This document shows, in pieces, positions 45,954 through 53,886 of a stretch of 64,000 nucleotides of DNA. The stretch covers positions 248,001 to 312,000 of the forward strand of contig NZ_KE386571.1 in the NCBI RefSeq assembly GCF_000427645.1, in the 5' to 3' direction. The notes beneath the pieces were generated by a model. That model saw only the letters and a list, made by a program, of their open reading frames with translations. It ran no database searches and was not told where the DNA came from. The translations under genes were made by a program, and so were the position numbers. Source of the DNA: Sphingomonas phyllosphaerae FA2 (GTDB lineage: Bacteria > Pseudomonadota > Alphaproteobacteria > Sphingomonadales > Sphingomonadaceae). Position 1 is the first letter of the stretch, and every line of letters begins with the position of its first letter.

Positions 45954-47005
45954 GCAGCGACCTCGATCGCCGGCGTCTCGGCGGCGGCATGTTCGCGCTG
46001 CAACCAGTCGGCGAGCGCGCCGACGCCCTCGCGCCAGTCACGGCGCTCCGGCAGCGCGAGCGTCGCGGCGGCGGCGCGCGCGTCGGCGACGAAATAGCGC
46101 TGGTCGCCCGCGCGCCACCCCGAATAGCGGACATCGACCGGGCGGCCGGTGAGCGTCGCGATATGCGCGAGCAACTGGCGCAGGCTGACCGCATTGTCGG
46201 GTCCGCCGCCGAGGTTGAAGGCGCGGCCCGCTACATCGTCGATCCGCCGCCATGCGGCGAGATAGGCGTTCACCGCGTCGCGGACGTCGAGCACGTCGCG
46301 GACCTGATGCCCATCGCCGTAGAGCGTGATCGGTTCGCCGTTCAGTGCGCGGATCAGGAAGTGCGCGACCCAGCCCTGATCCTCGGTGCCCATCTGGCGC
46401 TGGCCGTAGATGCAGCTCATCCGGAAGACGCAGGTCTTGAGCCCGAAGCTGCGCGCGTAGTCGAGGACATATTGGTCCGCCGCACCCTTCGACACGCCAT
46501 AGGGCGTGTGGAAGTCGAGCGGCCGCGCCTCGCCGATGCCGTGCGCGCGGACCTGCGGGTCGACGGGGCGATAGGCTTCGTCCTCCAGCACGAAATCCAA
46601 GTCGGCGAGGTCGCCATACACCTTGTTGGTGGAGGCGAAGATCAACGGCACGTGCGCCGCGCGGGTGCGGATCGCCTCCAGCAACTGGAAGGTGGCGGTG
46701 ATGTTGGTGGTGAAATCGTCGGCGGGGTCGTCGAGGCTGGTGGTCACCGCCACCTGCGCGGCGAAGTGGAACACCGCCGCCGCGCCCGCAACCTCGTCGG
46801 CGAGCCGCGCCGCGTCGCGGATATCCGCATGAACGAAGCGGATGCGGCTGCCGTGGCGCGCGCGCAGCCATGCAAGGTTGCGCTCCACCCCGGCGCGCGC
46901 CAGCGCGTCGTAGATCACCACGTCATGCCCTTCGCCGGCAAGCCGGTCGGCGAGGTTCGAGCCGATGAAGCCGGCGCCGCCGGTAACCAGCACCGGCCCG
47001 TTCAT
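45950..47005 (-). CDS. NAD-dependent sugar-nucleotide epimerase (extended SDR, CDP-tyvelose epimerase-like)
   Basis: A 351-residue extended SDR. It has the nucleotide loop VTGGAGFIGSN (7-17), catalytic YxxxK in TPYGVSKGAAD, and RMSCIYGQRQMG and GDGHQVRDVLDVRD in the substrate domain. The latter two resemble CDP-paratose/tyvelose 2-epimerases and related nucleotide-sugar epimerases. The ATG at 47005 overlaps the preceding stop (ATGA). The exact sugar is not predictable. Confidence 0.83.
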   Translation of the reverse strand: MNGPVLVTGGAGFIGSNLADRLAGEGHDVVIYDALARAGVERNLAWLRARHGSRIRFVHADIRDAARLADEVAGAAAVFHFAAQVAVTTSLDDPADDFTTNITATFQLLEAIRTRAAHVPLIFASTNKVYGDLADLDFVLEDEAYRPVDPQVRAHGIGEARPLDFHTPYGVSKGAADQYVLDYARSFGLKTCVFRMSCIYGQRQMGTEDQGWVAHFLIRALNGEPITLYGDGHQVRDVLDVRDAVNAYLAAWRRIDDVAGRAFNLGGGPDNAVSLRQLLAHIATLTGRPVDVRYSGWRAGDQRYFVADARAAAATLALPERRDWREGVGALADWLQREHAAAETPAIEVAA

Positions 47006-48114
47006 GCGACCAGCCCGCGGCGCTCGAGCTCGGCGCGCATCGTCGCGACCTTGTCCTCGGCGGTCTGTTCGGCGACCCATTCCGCCAGTTCGGCAAGGCC
47101 GGCGGTGAAATCCTGAGTCGCGCGGAAGTCCAGCCGTTCCTGCGCCAACGTGGTGTCGCAGAAGCAATGGCGGATGTCACCGATCCGCGCCTTGCCGACG
47201 ATCTCCGGGACGAGATCGTTCTTGCCCATCGCCTTGGCGAGTTCGGTTGCGACTTCCGTCACCGAGCGGTCATGGCCCGAGCCGATATTGAACGTGCCGC
47301 CGACCGCCTGCGGCAGGAACAGCGCATCGGCGAAGCCGCGCGCCACGTCGCTGACATGGACGAAGTCGCGGCGCTGCTCGCCGTCCTCGAAGATCATCGG
47401 CTTCTGCCCGTTGAGCAACCGCGACGCGAAGATCGCGAGTACGCCGGTATACGGGTTGGAGAGCGCCTGGCCGGGGCCGTAGACGTTGAACAGCCGCAGG
47501 CACACGCCTTCGATCCCGTAAGGCGCGGCCATGATGTGGGTGGTGCGCTCCTGCACATATTTGTTGAGCGCGTAGATCGAGGCGAGGTTGGGCTGTTTCC
47601 ACTCCGGCGTCGCGACCGGGGTGAGCGGACGGCCCTGCGCGTCGACCGGCTCCCAATTGGTCAGCCCATCGCGCAGCCCCTTGCGCTCGGCATCCTGGAC
47701 CAGATTGCCGTCGGCATCGCGGTACAGCCCTTCGCCATAGATCGACATCGACGAGGCCGTGACGACACGGCGCACCGGCTTGTCGATCAGTTTCTCGAAC
47801 AGAACGGCGGTGCCGACGTCGTTGGTCGAGGTATAGCGTTCGACCTCGTACATCGACTGGCCGACCCCGACCTCGGCGGCGAGATGGATCACGCTGTCGA
47901 CGCCGTCGAGCGCCTTGCTGACGACATCGCCATTGCGCACGTCGCCGCGGATCAGTTCGACCGCGTCGTTGAGGAGCGGCGGGCGCTCGCAATCGCCGTG
48001 GACCTGCTCGATGAGGCTGTCGAGCACGCGCACTTCATGGCCGCGCGCCAGCAACTCATCGGCAACGAAACGCCCGATGAAGCCGGCCCCGCCGGTGATG
48101 AGAATGGTTTCCAC
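47002..48114 (-). CDS. NAD-dependent sugar-nucleotide epimerase/dehydratase (extended SDR)
   Basis: First gene of the six-gene operon; a 370-residue extended SDR. It has ILITGGAGFIGRFVADELL at the N terminus, a catalytic tyrosine in ASIYALNKYVQER (YxxxK), RLFNVYGPGQALSNPYTG, and EQRRDFVHVSDVARGF, resembling UDP-glucose 4-epimerase-like enzymes. The GTG at 48114 has GGGAGG seven bases upstream; a longer frame would run through the FNR-like box. An acidic insertion (about 140-175) is longer than in GalE. Confidence 0.84.
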   Translation of the reverse strand: METILITGGAGFIGRFVADELLARGHEVRVLDSLIEQVHGDCERPPLLNDAVELIRGDVRNGDVVSKALDGVDSVIHLAAEVGVGQSMYEVERYTSTNDVGTAVLFEKLIDKPVRRVVTASSMSIYGEGLYRDADGNLVQDAERKGLRDGLTNWEPVDAQGRPLTPVATPEWKQPNLASIYALNKYVQERTTHIMAAPYGIEGVCLRLFNVYGPGQALSNPYTGVLAIFASRLLNGQKPMIFEDGEQRRDFVHVSDVARGFADALFLPQAVGGTFNIGSGHDRSVTEVATELAKAMGKNDLVPEIVGKARIGDIRHCFCDTTLAQERLDFRATQDFTAGLAELAEWVAEQTAEDKVATMRAELERRGLVA

Positions 48115-48136
48115 GAATGTTCCTCCCGCCCCGCAA

Positions 48137-48150
48137 TTGATTTCGATCAA
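48137..48150. promoter_or_regulatory. FNR/FixK-like box 1 (perfect)
   Basis: TTGAT-ttcg-ATCAA, a perfect TTGAT-N4-ATCAA palindrome, centred 30 bases upstream of the operon GTG and about 136 bases upstream of the divergent phosphatase gene. Confidence 0.6.
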
Positions 48151-48189
48151 TGACACGCGCGTGCATTGCTGATTGATTGCAGAAAGAAG

Positions 48190-48214
48190 AACATCTTCTA
48201 CTTAGCTTGGTTCC
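48190..48214 (-). promoter_or_regulatory. Possible EcfG-type promoter of the six-gene operon
   Basis: Minus strand GGAAC (48214-48210), 16-base spacer, TGTT (48193-48190). Perfect -35, one mismatch in the -10. It would start transcription about 70 bases before the operon start codon, upstream of FNR-like box 1. Confidence 0.4.
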
Positions 48215-48259
48215 GAAGATAATTGCGGTACCGTAATTTTTATGGACTTTGCTGGTGAA

Positions 48260-48273
48260 TTGATTCAGATCAA
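48260..48273. promoter_or_regulatory. FNR/FixK-like box 2 (perfect)
   Basis: TTGAT-tcag-ATCAA, perfect palindrome, ending seven bases before the ATG of the histidine phosphatase gene, where binding would block translation-proximal transcription or a leaderless start. Confidence 0.55.
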
Positions 48274-48279
48274 TCCGCT

Positions 48280-48861
48280 ATGGCCAGAGTTGTTTTGCTC
48301 GCCCGGCATGGGCACCATAAAGAAGTCGGTCGCGTGTTGAGCGGTCGATCGGATATTCCGCTTGATCAGCGCGGGCAGGCAGAGGCCCGGGAACTTGCAC
48401 GATTGGTGGCCGGTCGCGGCGTGACGCGGATCGTCACCAGTCCGCGCGCACGGACGCGAGAGACGGCGGCGGCGGTTGCGGCGGCGCTGGAGTTGCCGGT
48501 TTTGATCGACGCGGCGCTCGACGAGGTGGATTTCGGTGCGTTTACCGGTCGCCCGTTCGCCCTGCTGGAGGCGGATGCGAACTGGCAGCGGTGGAATGCC
48601 GAGCGCGACACCGCGCGCTGTCCGGGCGGCGAGACGATGGGCGAGGCGGTGGCGCGCGCGGTCGGGTTCGTCGCGGTTTGCGGGGAGGGCGTGACGTTAT
48701 GCGTCTCGCATTGCGACGTGATCCGCGGCGTCGTGGCGCATTATCTGGGATTGCCGCTGGAGCGGATCTTTTCGTTGGGGTGCGATCCGGGGTCGGTGAC
48801 GACGCTGGCGCTGCACGGCGAGGGGGCGGTGGTGGTGGCGTTGAACGAGCGTTCCGGTTGA
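48280..48861 (+). CDS. Histidine phosphatase family protein (phosphoglycerate mutase-like)
   Basis: A 193-residue branch-1 histidine phosphatase. It has the catalytic RHG in LARHGHHKEVG, the second arginine in TSPRARTRETA, the acid/base Glu in LDEVDFGAFTGR, and the second histidine in CVSHCDVIRGVVAHYLG. Context suggests it dephosphorylates a sugar phosphate intermediate of the neighbouring glycoside pathway (the CobC/GpgP type acts on such substrates); this is inference. No separate ribosome-binding site is visible because an FNR-like palindrome occupies that position. Confidence 0.87.
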   Translation: MARVVLLARHGHHKEVGRVLSGRSDIPLDQRGQAEARELARLVAGRGVTRIVTSPRARTRETAAAVAAALELPVLIDAALDEVDFGAFTGRPFALLEADANWQRWNAERDTARCPGGETMGEAVARAVGFVAVCGEGVTLCVSHCDVIRGVVAHYLGLPLERIFSLGCDPGSVTTLALHGEGAVVVALNERSG

Positions 48862-48903
48862 CACATCGGCGGCGTGGTTGGGGCGGCGTTGCAGATGAAC
48901 TCT

Positions 48904-48985
48904 ACAGACATGGGCCCCTGCCTTCGCAGGGGCGACGGTTCGTTTGGCCGCCGTCGCCCCTGCGAAGGCAGGGGCCCATGTCTGT
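48904..48985. repeat. Perfect 35-base inverted repeat, family D
   Basis: Arms 48904-48938 (ACAGACATGGGCCCCTGCC... to GCGACGG) and 48951-48985 are exact complements, separated by 12 bases. Sits in the convergent gap between the phosphatase and DUF6165 genes. The only copy of this family in the window. Confidence 0.92.
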
Positions 48986-49037
48986 CCAATCCGGAGGTGC
49001 AGTCGCCCCGGCAGCCACGCTTCGGTGTCGGGAAAAA

Positions 49038-49436
49038 TCAATTCACCGCCGCATAGCTCTTCTCTTCGATCAGATCCGACTCAAGCGCGACGTTGATCGC
49101 GCGTTTCAGCGCCGCGCGCTCGTCGTTCTTGACGTAGACCGCGCGCGCCAGCCGGATGAACTCGCCGCCGAAGCTGCGCGCCGCCTCCTCGCGGCGGATC
49201 GCATCCTCGATCTCCCACAGGTCCTCGTTGACCGACTTTAGCCGCGCATAGAGCGGCGCGACCTCGTCCTGCCCGAGCACGCCCGCACCGATCCGCGACA
49301 GCAGCGAATGTTCGCGCGCGACATTGGCGCGCGCGTCGGCGCGGTCGATGCGGTGCTGCTTGATCTCGAGGATCGTGATCTTGTCGAGCAACTCACCCCA
49401 GGACACGGGCACGGACGGGCTGGGGAGGCTGGCCAT
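49038..49436 (-). CDS. DUF6165 family protein
   Basis: A 132-residue all-helical protein of unknown function. Characteristic opening: PVSWGELLDKITILEIKQHR; then LLSRIGAGVLGQDEVAPLY and SVNEDLWEIEDAIRREEAAR, ending in FIRLARAVYVKNDERAALK. Proteins of this type are commonly encoded next to glycosyltransferase/TPR genes. It overlaps the upstream GT9-like gene by 44 bases, so the two are coupled. No catalytic motif is apparent; it may be an accessory subunit. Confidence 0.75.
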   Translation of the reverse strand: MASLPSPSVPVSWGELLDKITILEIKQHRIDRADARANVAREHSLLSRIGAGVLGQDEVAPLYARLKSVNEDLWEIEDAIRREEAARSFGGEFIRLARAVYVKNDERAALKRAINVALESDLIEEKSYAAVN

Positions 49437-50304
49437 GATCTTCTCCTTCTATCACGTCGAGATCGCACGCGATCGTGGCGAGTGGCGTGTGCCAGTCGCC
49501 TGCGGTCGGCTGCGCATAGAGGCGGGTGTGTGGGTACCAGGCGCTGTCGCGGCGGGCGGGGTCCCAGCGCCAGTCGGGCGTGGCTTTGAGCAGCAGCCAC
49601 GTCGGCCGCCCGAGCGCGCCGGCGAGATGCGCGATCATCGTGTCGACGGTGATGACCAGTGCGCAGCCGGCGACCAGCGCGGCGGTCGCGGCGAGGTCGA
49701 ACGGGCAGCCTTCGGGGTTGATGACGGGTAGGGTGGTCGGCGCGCTGACCAGCGAGGCGCAACGGTGCCGCGACGCGATCGGTTCGAGCAAGGCGGGCGC
49801 CACCCAGCGATCGGCATCCCAGTCGCCAGCCCGCCAGCAGAGCCCGATCGTGTCATCGGGCAGCGGGGCGGGGGCGGCGCTTACATACGGGACGGGAACG
49901 TCCCGCGGCGTACAGCGGAGCGCGGCGCAAAGCTCGGTTATCTCGATATCGCACTCCGATCGCGGCAGTGGGTGTGCCTCGTCGAAGGCAGCGAGCGCTA
50001 CGCCGGGGAAGTGCAACAATGCGTGGAGCCGCGCGGGGACCTCGACCGTCACCGTGCGTGCGCGCTGCACCAGCGACGGCAGGAAGCGGGCGAATTGCAG
50101 CGTGTCGCCGAGACCGTGATAGCAGCGCACCAGCACGTCACGATCGTCGACCGCGCCGCCGTCCCACACCCAGCGCCGATGATAGGGGAGCGTGGGGTCG
50201 TCGCGCGTCGACGGGTCGCGGGCGACGAGTACGGCCTGCTCGATCGCCCAGGCGTCCTCGTAGCGCTCCTCGCGCATCGCCCGGGTCCAGCCGTGATCGC
50301 TCAT
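49393..50304 (-). CDS. Glycosyltransferase family 9-like protein
   Basis: A 303-residue protein resembling the C-terminal glycosyltransferase part of TPR-GT proteins and ADP-heptose transferases. It has VRCYHGLGDTLQFARFLPSL (donor-loop GLGD), VEVPARLHALL, IGLCWRAGDW, VITVDTMIAHLAGALGRPTW (DT-x-x-HLAG motif) and WYPHTRLYAQ. No TPR region is present. It is transcribed away from the methyltransferase gene at 50425, and the shared promoter contains an FNR-like box. Confidence 0.82.
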   Translation of the reverse strand: MSDHGWTRAMREERYEDAWAIEQAVLVARDPSTRDDPTLPYHRRWVWDGGAVDDRDVLVRCYHGLGDTLQFARFLPSLVQRARTVTVEVPARLHALLHFPGVALAAFDEAHPLPRSECDIEITELCAALRCTPRDVPVPYVSAAPAPLPDDTIGLCWRAGDWDADRWVAPALLEPIASRHRCASLVSAPTTLPVINPEGCPFDLAATAALVAGCALVITVDTMIAHLAGALGRPTWLLLKATPDWRWDPARRDSAWYPHTRLYAQPTAGDWHTPLATIACDLDVIEGEDHGQPPQPVRARVLG

Positions 50305-50351
50305 GCCGCCGCAAACGCGGCACACCCGGGCGGCGGTTCCACAATATTAAG

Positions 50352-50365
50352 TTGAGCGAGATCAA
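50352..50365. promoter_or_regulatory. FNR/FixK-like box 3 (one mismatch)
   Basis: TTGAG-cgag-ATCAA in the divergent gap, centred about 66 bases before the methyltransferase ATG (50425) and about 54 before the GT9-like ATG. GGAAC (50372-50376) 16 bases before AGTT suggests an overlapping EcfG-like promoter towards the methyltransferase, weaker. Confidence 0.5.
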
Positions 50366-50424
50366 TCCAGCGGAACGCGGCTGTCCGAGGATAGTTGATG
50401 CTTGCGATGGGTGACGGGGGATTG

Positions 50425-51213
50425 ATGAGCGAAGATTTGCGTGCGCGGGTCGCGGAACTGGCACCGTGGTTTCACAACATTCACCTGCCCGGCGGCGTCC
50501 AGACAGCTCCCGATCATTTCCTGCTCGATTATCCCGGCAACAAGTTCGCCGAATTCGGCGTCTGTCTGCCAGAGGATCTGACCGGCAAGACGGTGCTCGA
50601 TATCGGCTGCAACGCGGGCTTCTATTCGGTCGAGATGAAGCGACGCGGCGCAGCGCGGGTGGTGGGGATCGACTCCGACGACCGCTATCTGGCGCAGGCG
50701 CGGTTTGCGAGCGAGGCGCTGGGATTCGGCGACAGCGTCGAGTTCCGCAACCTGTCGGTCTATGACGTCGCGCAGCTCGGCGAGCGGTTCGACCTCGTGA
50801 TCTTCATGGGGGTGCTCTACCATCTGCGGCATCCGCTGCTCGCGCTCGACCTGATCCGCGAGCATGTCGCGGGCGATCTGATGCTGTTCCAGACGATGCA
50901 GCAGGGGTCGAAGGACGAGGCGCAGGTGCCCGAGGATCATCCCTTCTATGTGCCCGGCACCTGGACCCCGCCCGACTATTTCGACGATCGCGACTATCCC
51001 AAGCTGCATTTCATCGAGCGCAAGTTCGCGGGCGACTGGACCAACTGGTGGGCGCCGAACCGCGCCTGTTCGGAAGCGATGCTTCGCGCCGCCGGCTTCA
51101 CGGTGACCGCGCATCCGCAGGACGACGTCTATCTCTGCCGCGTCAGCGACGTGCCCTTTGCGGAGCACGGACCGGCGGCGGTCTATCCATCCACGGGGGG
51201 AGTGCGCGCGTGA
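50425..51213 (+). CDS. SAM-dependent methyltransferase (TIGR04290-type, CmoB-like)
   Basis: A 262-residue class I methyltransferase similar to the tRNA wobble-uridine enzyme CmoB. It has PWFHNIHLPGGVQTAPDH, the SAM loop VLDIGCNAGFYSVEM, acidic GIDSDDRYLAQA, and VIFMGVLYHLRHPLLALDLI. A role in tRNA modification is unlikely given its neighbours; members of this subfamily seem to belong to sugar clusters (inference). GGGGG precedes the ATG at 50425, giving MSEDLRARV; an ATG at 50398 is the alternative. The following glycosidase gene starts at its stop (GTGA). Confidence 0.82.
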   Translation: MSEDLRARVAELAPWFHNIHLPGGVQTAPDHFLLDYPGNKFAEFGVCLPEDLTGKTVLDIGCNAGFYSVEMKRRGAARVVGIDSDDRYLAQARFASEALGFGDSVEFRNLSVYDVAQLGERFDLVIFMGVLYHLRHPLLALDLIREHVAGDLMLFQTMQQGSKDEAQVPEDHPFYVPGTWTPPDYFDDRDYPKLHFIERKFAGDWTNWWAPNRACSEAMLRAAGFTVTAHPQDDVYLCRVSDVPFAEHGPAAVYPSTGGVRA

Positions 51214-52127
51214 TCGAAGCCGCGATGATCTGGAACGAGCCGAACAACAAGTCGCACTGGGATCCGGAGGTCGACCCCGACTGGTCGCTGTTCGCCGACA
51301 CCGTCAAGCGCGCGGGGGCGTCGATCGCGGCGGTCAACCCGGCGGTGACGCGCGTGCTGGGCGGCATGTCGCCGATCGATCCGTTGTGGGTGAAGCGGCT
51401 GGAGGCACATGGCTGCCTCGACGCGGTCGACGTGATCGCGGTGCACGGCTTCCCGCTCGACTGGAATTTGTGGTCGATCCACGACTGGCCCGCCAAGATC
51501 GCCGAGATCGAGGCGGTGACCGACAAGCCGGTGTGGGTGACCGAGGTCGGCGTCGGCTCGTTCGGCGCCGAGGAGGTGCAGGTGTTCGGGGTCGAGAAGA
51601 CCGCCGAGCTGCTGATCGGGCGCGTGCCACGCGTCTATTGGTATTCGCTGTTCGACCTGCCGCAGGAATGGGGCGCGACCACCCGCCACCGCGAGGCGGA
51701 AGGATCGAGCTATTACCGGCATTTCTACATGGGACTGATCCGTGAGGATGGCACACCCAAGCCGTCGCTTGACAGCTATGCGAAGGTCGCGTCGGAGATG
51801 GGGCTGATGCAATGGTTCCATTTCGAGGACCCTCGGCTCGACGACGCGGTCATGTGGATGAAGCGGCTGGGGACGAAGAAGCTGCGCACCGGGCTGAGCT
51901 GGGCCGACAGCTTCCGCCCCAATGCGACCGACTGGTTCGACCGACAGATGGAAGCGCTCGCCGAGTTCGATACGACGGTGACCTTCTGCTTCACCCCCGA
52001 GCATCTCGGCATCCAGCCGCATCACACCAGCGCGGCGCGCGATCCGCAGGCATTCGCGGATTTCTGCGCGTGGATGATCGACCGCTACGCGCCCGCGGCG
52101 GTCACGACCCGGACGGCGGTGGCGTAA
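51210..52127 (+). CDS. Clan GH-A glycoside hydrolase-like protein with apparent circular permutation
   Basis: A 305-residue protein related to beta-xylosidases (GH39/GH5-like TIM barrels). The acid/base motif MIWNEPNN comes at once (E10) instead of near residue 150, and the nucleophile-type Glu is E112 in VWVTEVGVG, with WYSLFDL (barrel strand 7-8) and DGTPKPSLDSY closing the usual C terminus at about 190. The remainder (200-295: QWFHFEDPRLDDAVMWMKRL, LRTGLSWADSF, VTFCFTPEHLG, CAWMIDRYAP) reads like the normal N-terminal half that should precede NEP. The GTG at 51210 overlaps the methyltransferase stop and has GGGGGGAG upstream, so no upstream half exists. The 3' end overlaps the convergent DUF1003 gene by 26 bases. 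Confidence 0.8.
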   Translation: MIEAAMIWNEPNNKSHWDPEVDPDWSLFADTVKRAGASIAAVNPAVTRVLGGMSPIDPLWVKRLEAHGCLDAVDVIAVHGFPLDWNLWSIHDWPAKIAEIEAVTDKPVWVTEVGVGSFGAEEVQVFGVEKTAELLIGRVPRVYWYSLFDLPQEWGATTRHREAEGSSYYRHFYMGLIREDGTPKPSLDSYAKVASEMGLMQWFHFEDPRLDDAVMWMKRLGTKKLRTGLSWADSFRPNATDWFDRQMEALAEFDTTVTFCFTPEHLGIQPHHTSAARDPQAFADFCAWMIDRYAPAAVTTRTAVA

Positions 52128-52611
52128 CCCGGTCGAGCGTGTCGAGCACGTCCTCGGCGCGGACGTCGCGCTCGATTTCCGCAATGTCGTCGGGGAGTGT
52201 GACCCCGACGCGTTCGGCGATCTGGCGGACGACCGCGGTGAGCCGCGACAGTTCGTGCTCGGCGAGCAGGTTGATGTGCAGGTCGAGGTCGGCGCGCGCC
52301 TGCGCCTGCGCGGCCATGCGGTTCTGGCTGATGAGCACGAAGGTGGACAGGAAGATCGCCTCCACCGACGCAATCATCGCCAGCACGACGAAGGTTGGGT
52401 CGAACTTGGGGGTCAGCCGCAGGTTCCATATGATCCAGCCGCCGAAGAACGTCAGGTGCAGCGCGACGAACGTCATCGAGCCGGTGAAGCCGGTGATCCG
52501 GCCGGCCAGCCGGTCCGACCAGGGGGCGTCGGCCTCGACGCGGCGCTGGCGCTCGGCGAGGCGGTGGATGTTGTCGGCGAGGGCGCCGTTCAGATCACGC
52601 GGTTCATTCAT
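52102..52611 (-). CDS. DUF1003 membrane protein
   Basis: A 169-residue protein with two membrane helices (TGFTGSMTFVALHLTFFGGWII and FVVLAMIASVEAIFLSTFVLI, about 40-62 and 72-95), preceded by the DUF1003 RITGFTGSM region and followed by the family segment SQNRMAAQAQARADLDLHIN and an acidic cytoplasmic tail. Function unknown. It is the one minus-strand gene between the methyltransferase/glycosidase pair and the oxidoreductases; its 3' end overlaps the glycosidase gene. Confidence 0.88.
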   Translation of the reverse strand: MNEPRDLNGALADNIHRLAERQRRVEADAPWSDRLAGRITGFTGSMTFVALHLTFFGGWIIWNLRLTPKFDPTFVVLAMIASVEAIFLSTFVLISQNRMAAQAQARADLDLHINLLAEHELSRLTAVVRQIAERVGVTLPDDIAEIERDVRAEDVLDTLDRVTPPPSGS

Positions 52612-52646
52612 GGGAAGCCAAACGATTGTCGCAGGGTAATGGAAGC

Positions 52647-53603
52647 ATGATGTCGGCCGCGGTGCTGGTCGCGCCGGGGCGGTTCGAGGTGCGCGAGGTA
52701 CCGGTGCCGCAGCCGGGCACGGGCGAGGTGCGCGTACGGCTGGAGGGTTGCGGCGTGTGCGCGTCGAACGTCGAGCCGTGGGAGGGGCAGCCGTGGTCGA
52801 CCTATCCCAGCGAGGCCGCCGGGATGGGACATGAAGGCTGGGGCGTGGTCGATGCGCTCGGCGAGGGCGTCACCGACGTTGCGGTCGGTGAGCGGGTGAC
52901 GATGCTGTCGGGGCACAGCTTCGCGCCGTATGACGTGGCGGCGGTCGACCAGCTGGTGCGGTTGCCGTCCGCACTCGACGGGCAGGCGTTTCCGGGTGAG
53001 CCGCTGGCCTGCGCGATGAACATATTCCGCCGCGCCGACGTGCTGCCCGGGCAGACGGTGGCGATCGTCGGGATCGGCTTCCTCGGCGCGGTGCTGACCA
53101 AGCTGGCGAGCGATGCGGGGGCGCGGGTGATCGCGATCTCGCGACGCGAGGAATCGCTGGCGCTGGCGCGCGCGAACGGCGCAGCCGAGACGATCGCGAT
53201 GGACGATCACTGGGCGATCATCGAGCGCGTCAAAGAACTGACCGGCGAGGCGTTGTGCGAGCGCGTCATCGAAGCGGTCGGGAAGCAATGGCCGCTCGAC
53301 CTCGCCTCGGCGATCATTGGGTTCGGCGGCCGGCTGGTGGTGGCGGGCTATCATCAGGACGGGCCGCGGCAGGTGAACATGCAGGACTGGAACTGGAAGG
53401 GAATCGACGTGATTAACGCGCACGAACGCGACCCACGGGTGAATCTGCGCGGGCTGAACGAGGCGGTGGCGGCGGTGGCCGGCGGCCGCGTCGATCTGGC
53501 GGCGCTGCTGACGCACCGCTTTTCGCTGGCGGAGCTGAACGAGGCGGTCGCCGCGACGCGCGACAAGCCCGCCGGCTTCGTGAAGGCGGTGGTGACGTTC
53601 TGA
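52647..53603 (+). CDS. Zinc-dependent alcohol dehydrogenase family (MDR) protein
   Basis: A 318-residue medium-chain dehydrogenase/reductase. Catalytic zinc ligands are the Cys in EGCGVCASNVEPW and the His-Glu in GMGHEGWGVVDALG. The NAD(P) loop is VAIVGIGFLGAVLTKL, followed by ISRREESLALARANGA. The structural-zinc cysteine lobe is missing, as in sugar/threonine dehydrogenase relatives that lack it. It probably oxidises a polyol or sugar hydroxyl in the glycoside island. The ATG at 52647 follows GGAAG; 52650 is equivalent. Confidence 0.88.
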   Translation: MMSAAVLVAPGRFEVREVPVPQPGTGEVRVRLEGCGVCASNVEPWEGQPWSTYPSEAAGMGHEGWGVVDALGEGVTDVAVGERVTMLSGHSFAPYDVAAVDQLVRLPSALDGQAFPGEPLACAMNIFRRADVLPGQTVAIVGIGFLGAVLTKLASDAGARVIAISRREESLALARANGAAETIAMDDHWAIIERVKELTGEALCERVIEAVGKQWPLDLASAIIGFGGRLVVAGYHQDGPRQVNMQDWNWKGIDVINAHERDPRVNLRGLNEAVAAVAGGRVDLAALLTHRFSLAELNEAVAATRDKPAGFVKAVVTF

Positions 53604-53684
53604 GGCGGGGCCGCTTCGCGACCGTGACCCCGCGCGGGAGGGCGTTCAGGACCGATCGACATCCACCGATCACCTGTTCTCTCC

Positions 53685-53769
53685 CGTCATCCCGGACTTG
53701 ATCCGGGATCCCGCTTCTTCCTTCAGTCGCCACAAGGAAGCGGGGCCTCGGATCAAGTCCGGGGCGACG
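53685..53769. repeat. Family C palindrome between tandem genes
   Basis: Left arm CGTCATCCCGGACTTGATCC..., right arm ...CGGATCAAGTCCGGGGCGACG with a TTCAGTCGCCAC loop; between the alcohol dehydrogenase and Gfo/Idh genes. The remainder of the gap (53770-53886) shows no other feature. Confidence 0.9.
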
Positions 53770-53886
53770 AATGAGAGATTGTGCGGCTCGGACCATTGCC
53801 CGCGCCGCATGGGAGTTTTGACGGTCGAGCCGCATTGGAAGCCGATGACGCGCAAGCGACCAAAGTAGATGAAGGAAAGACGAGGC

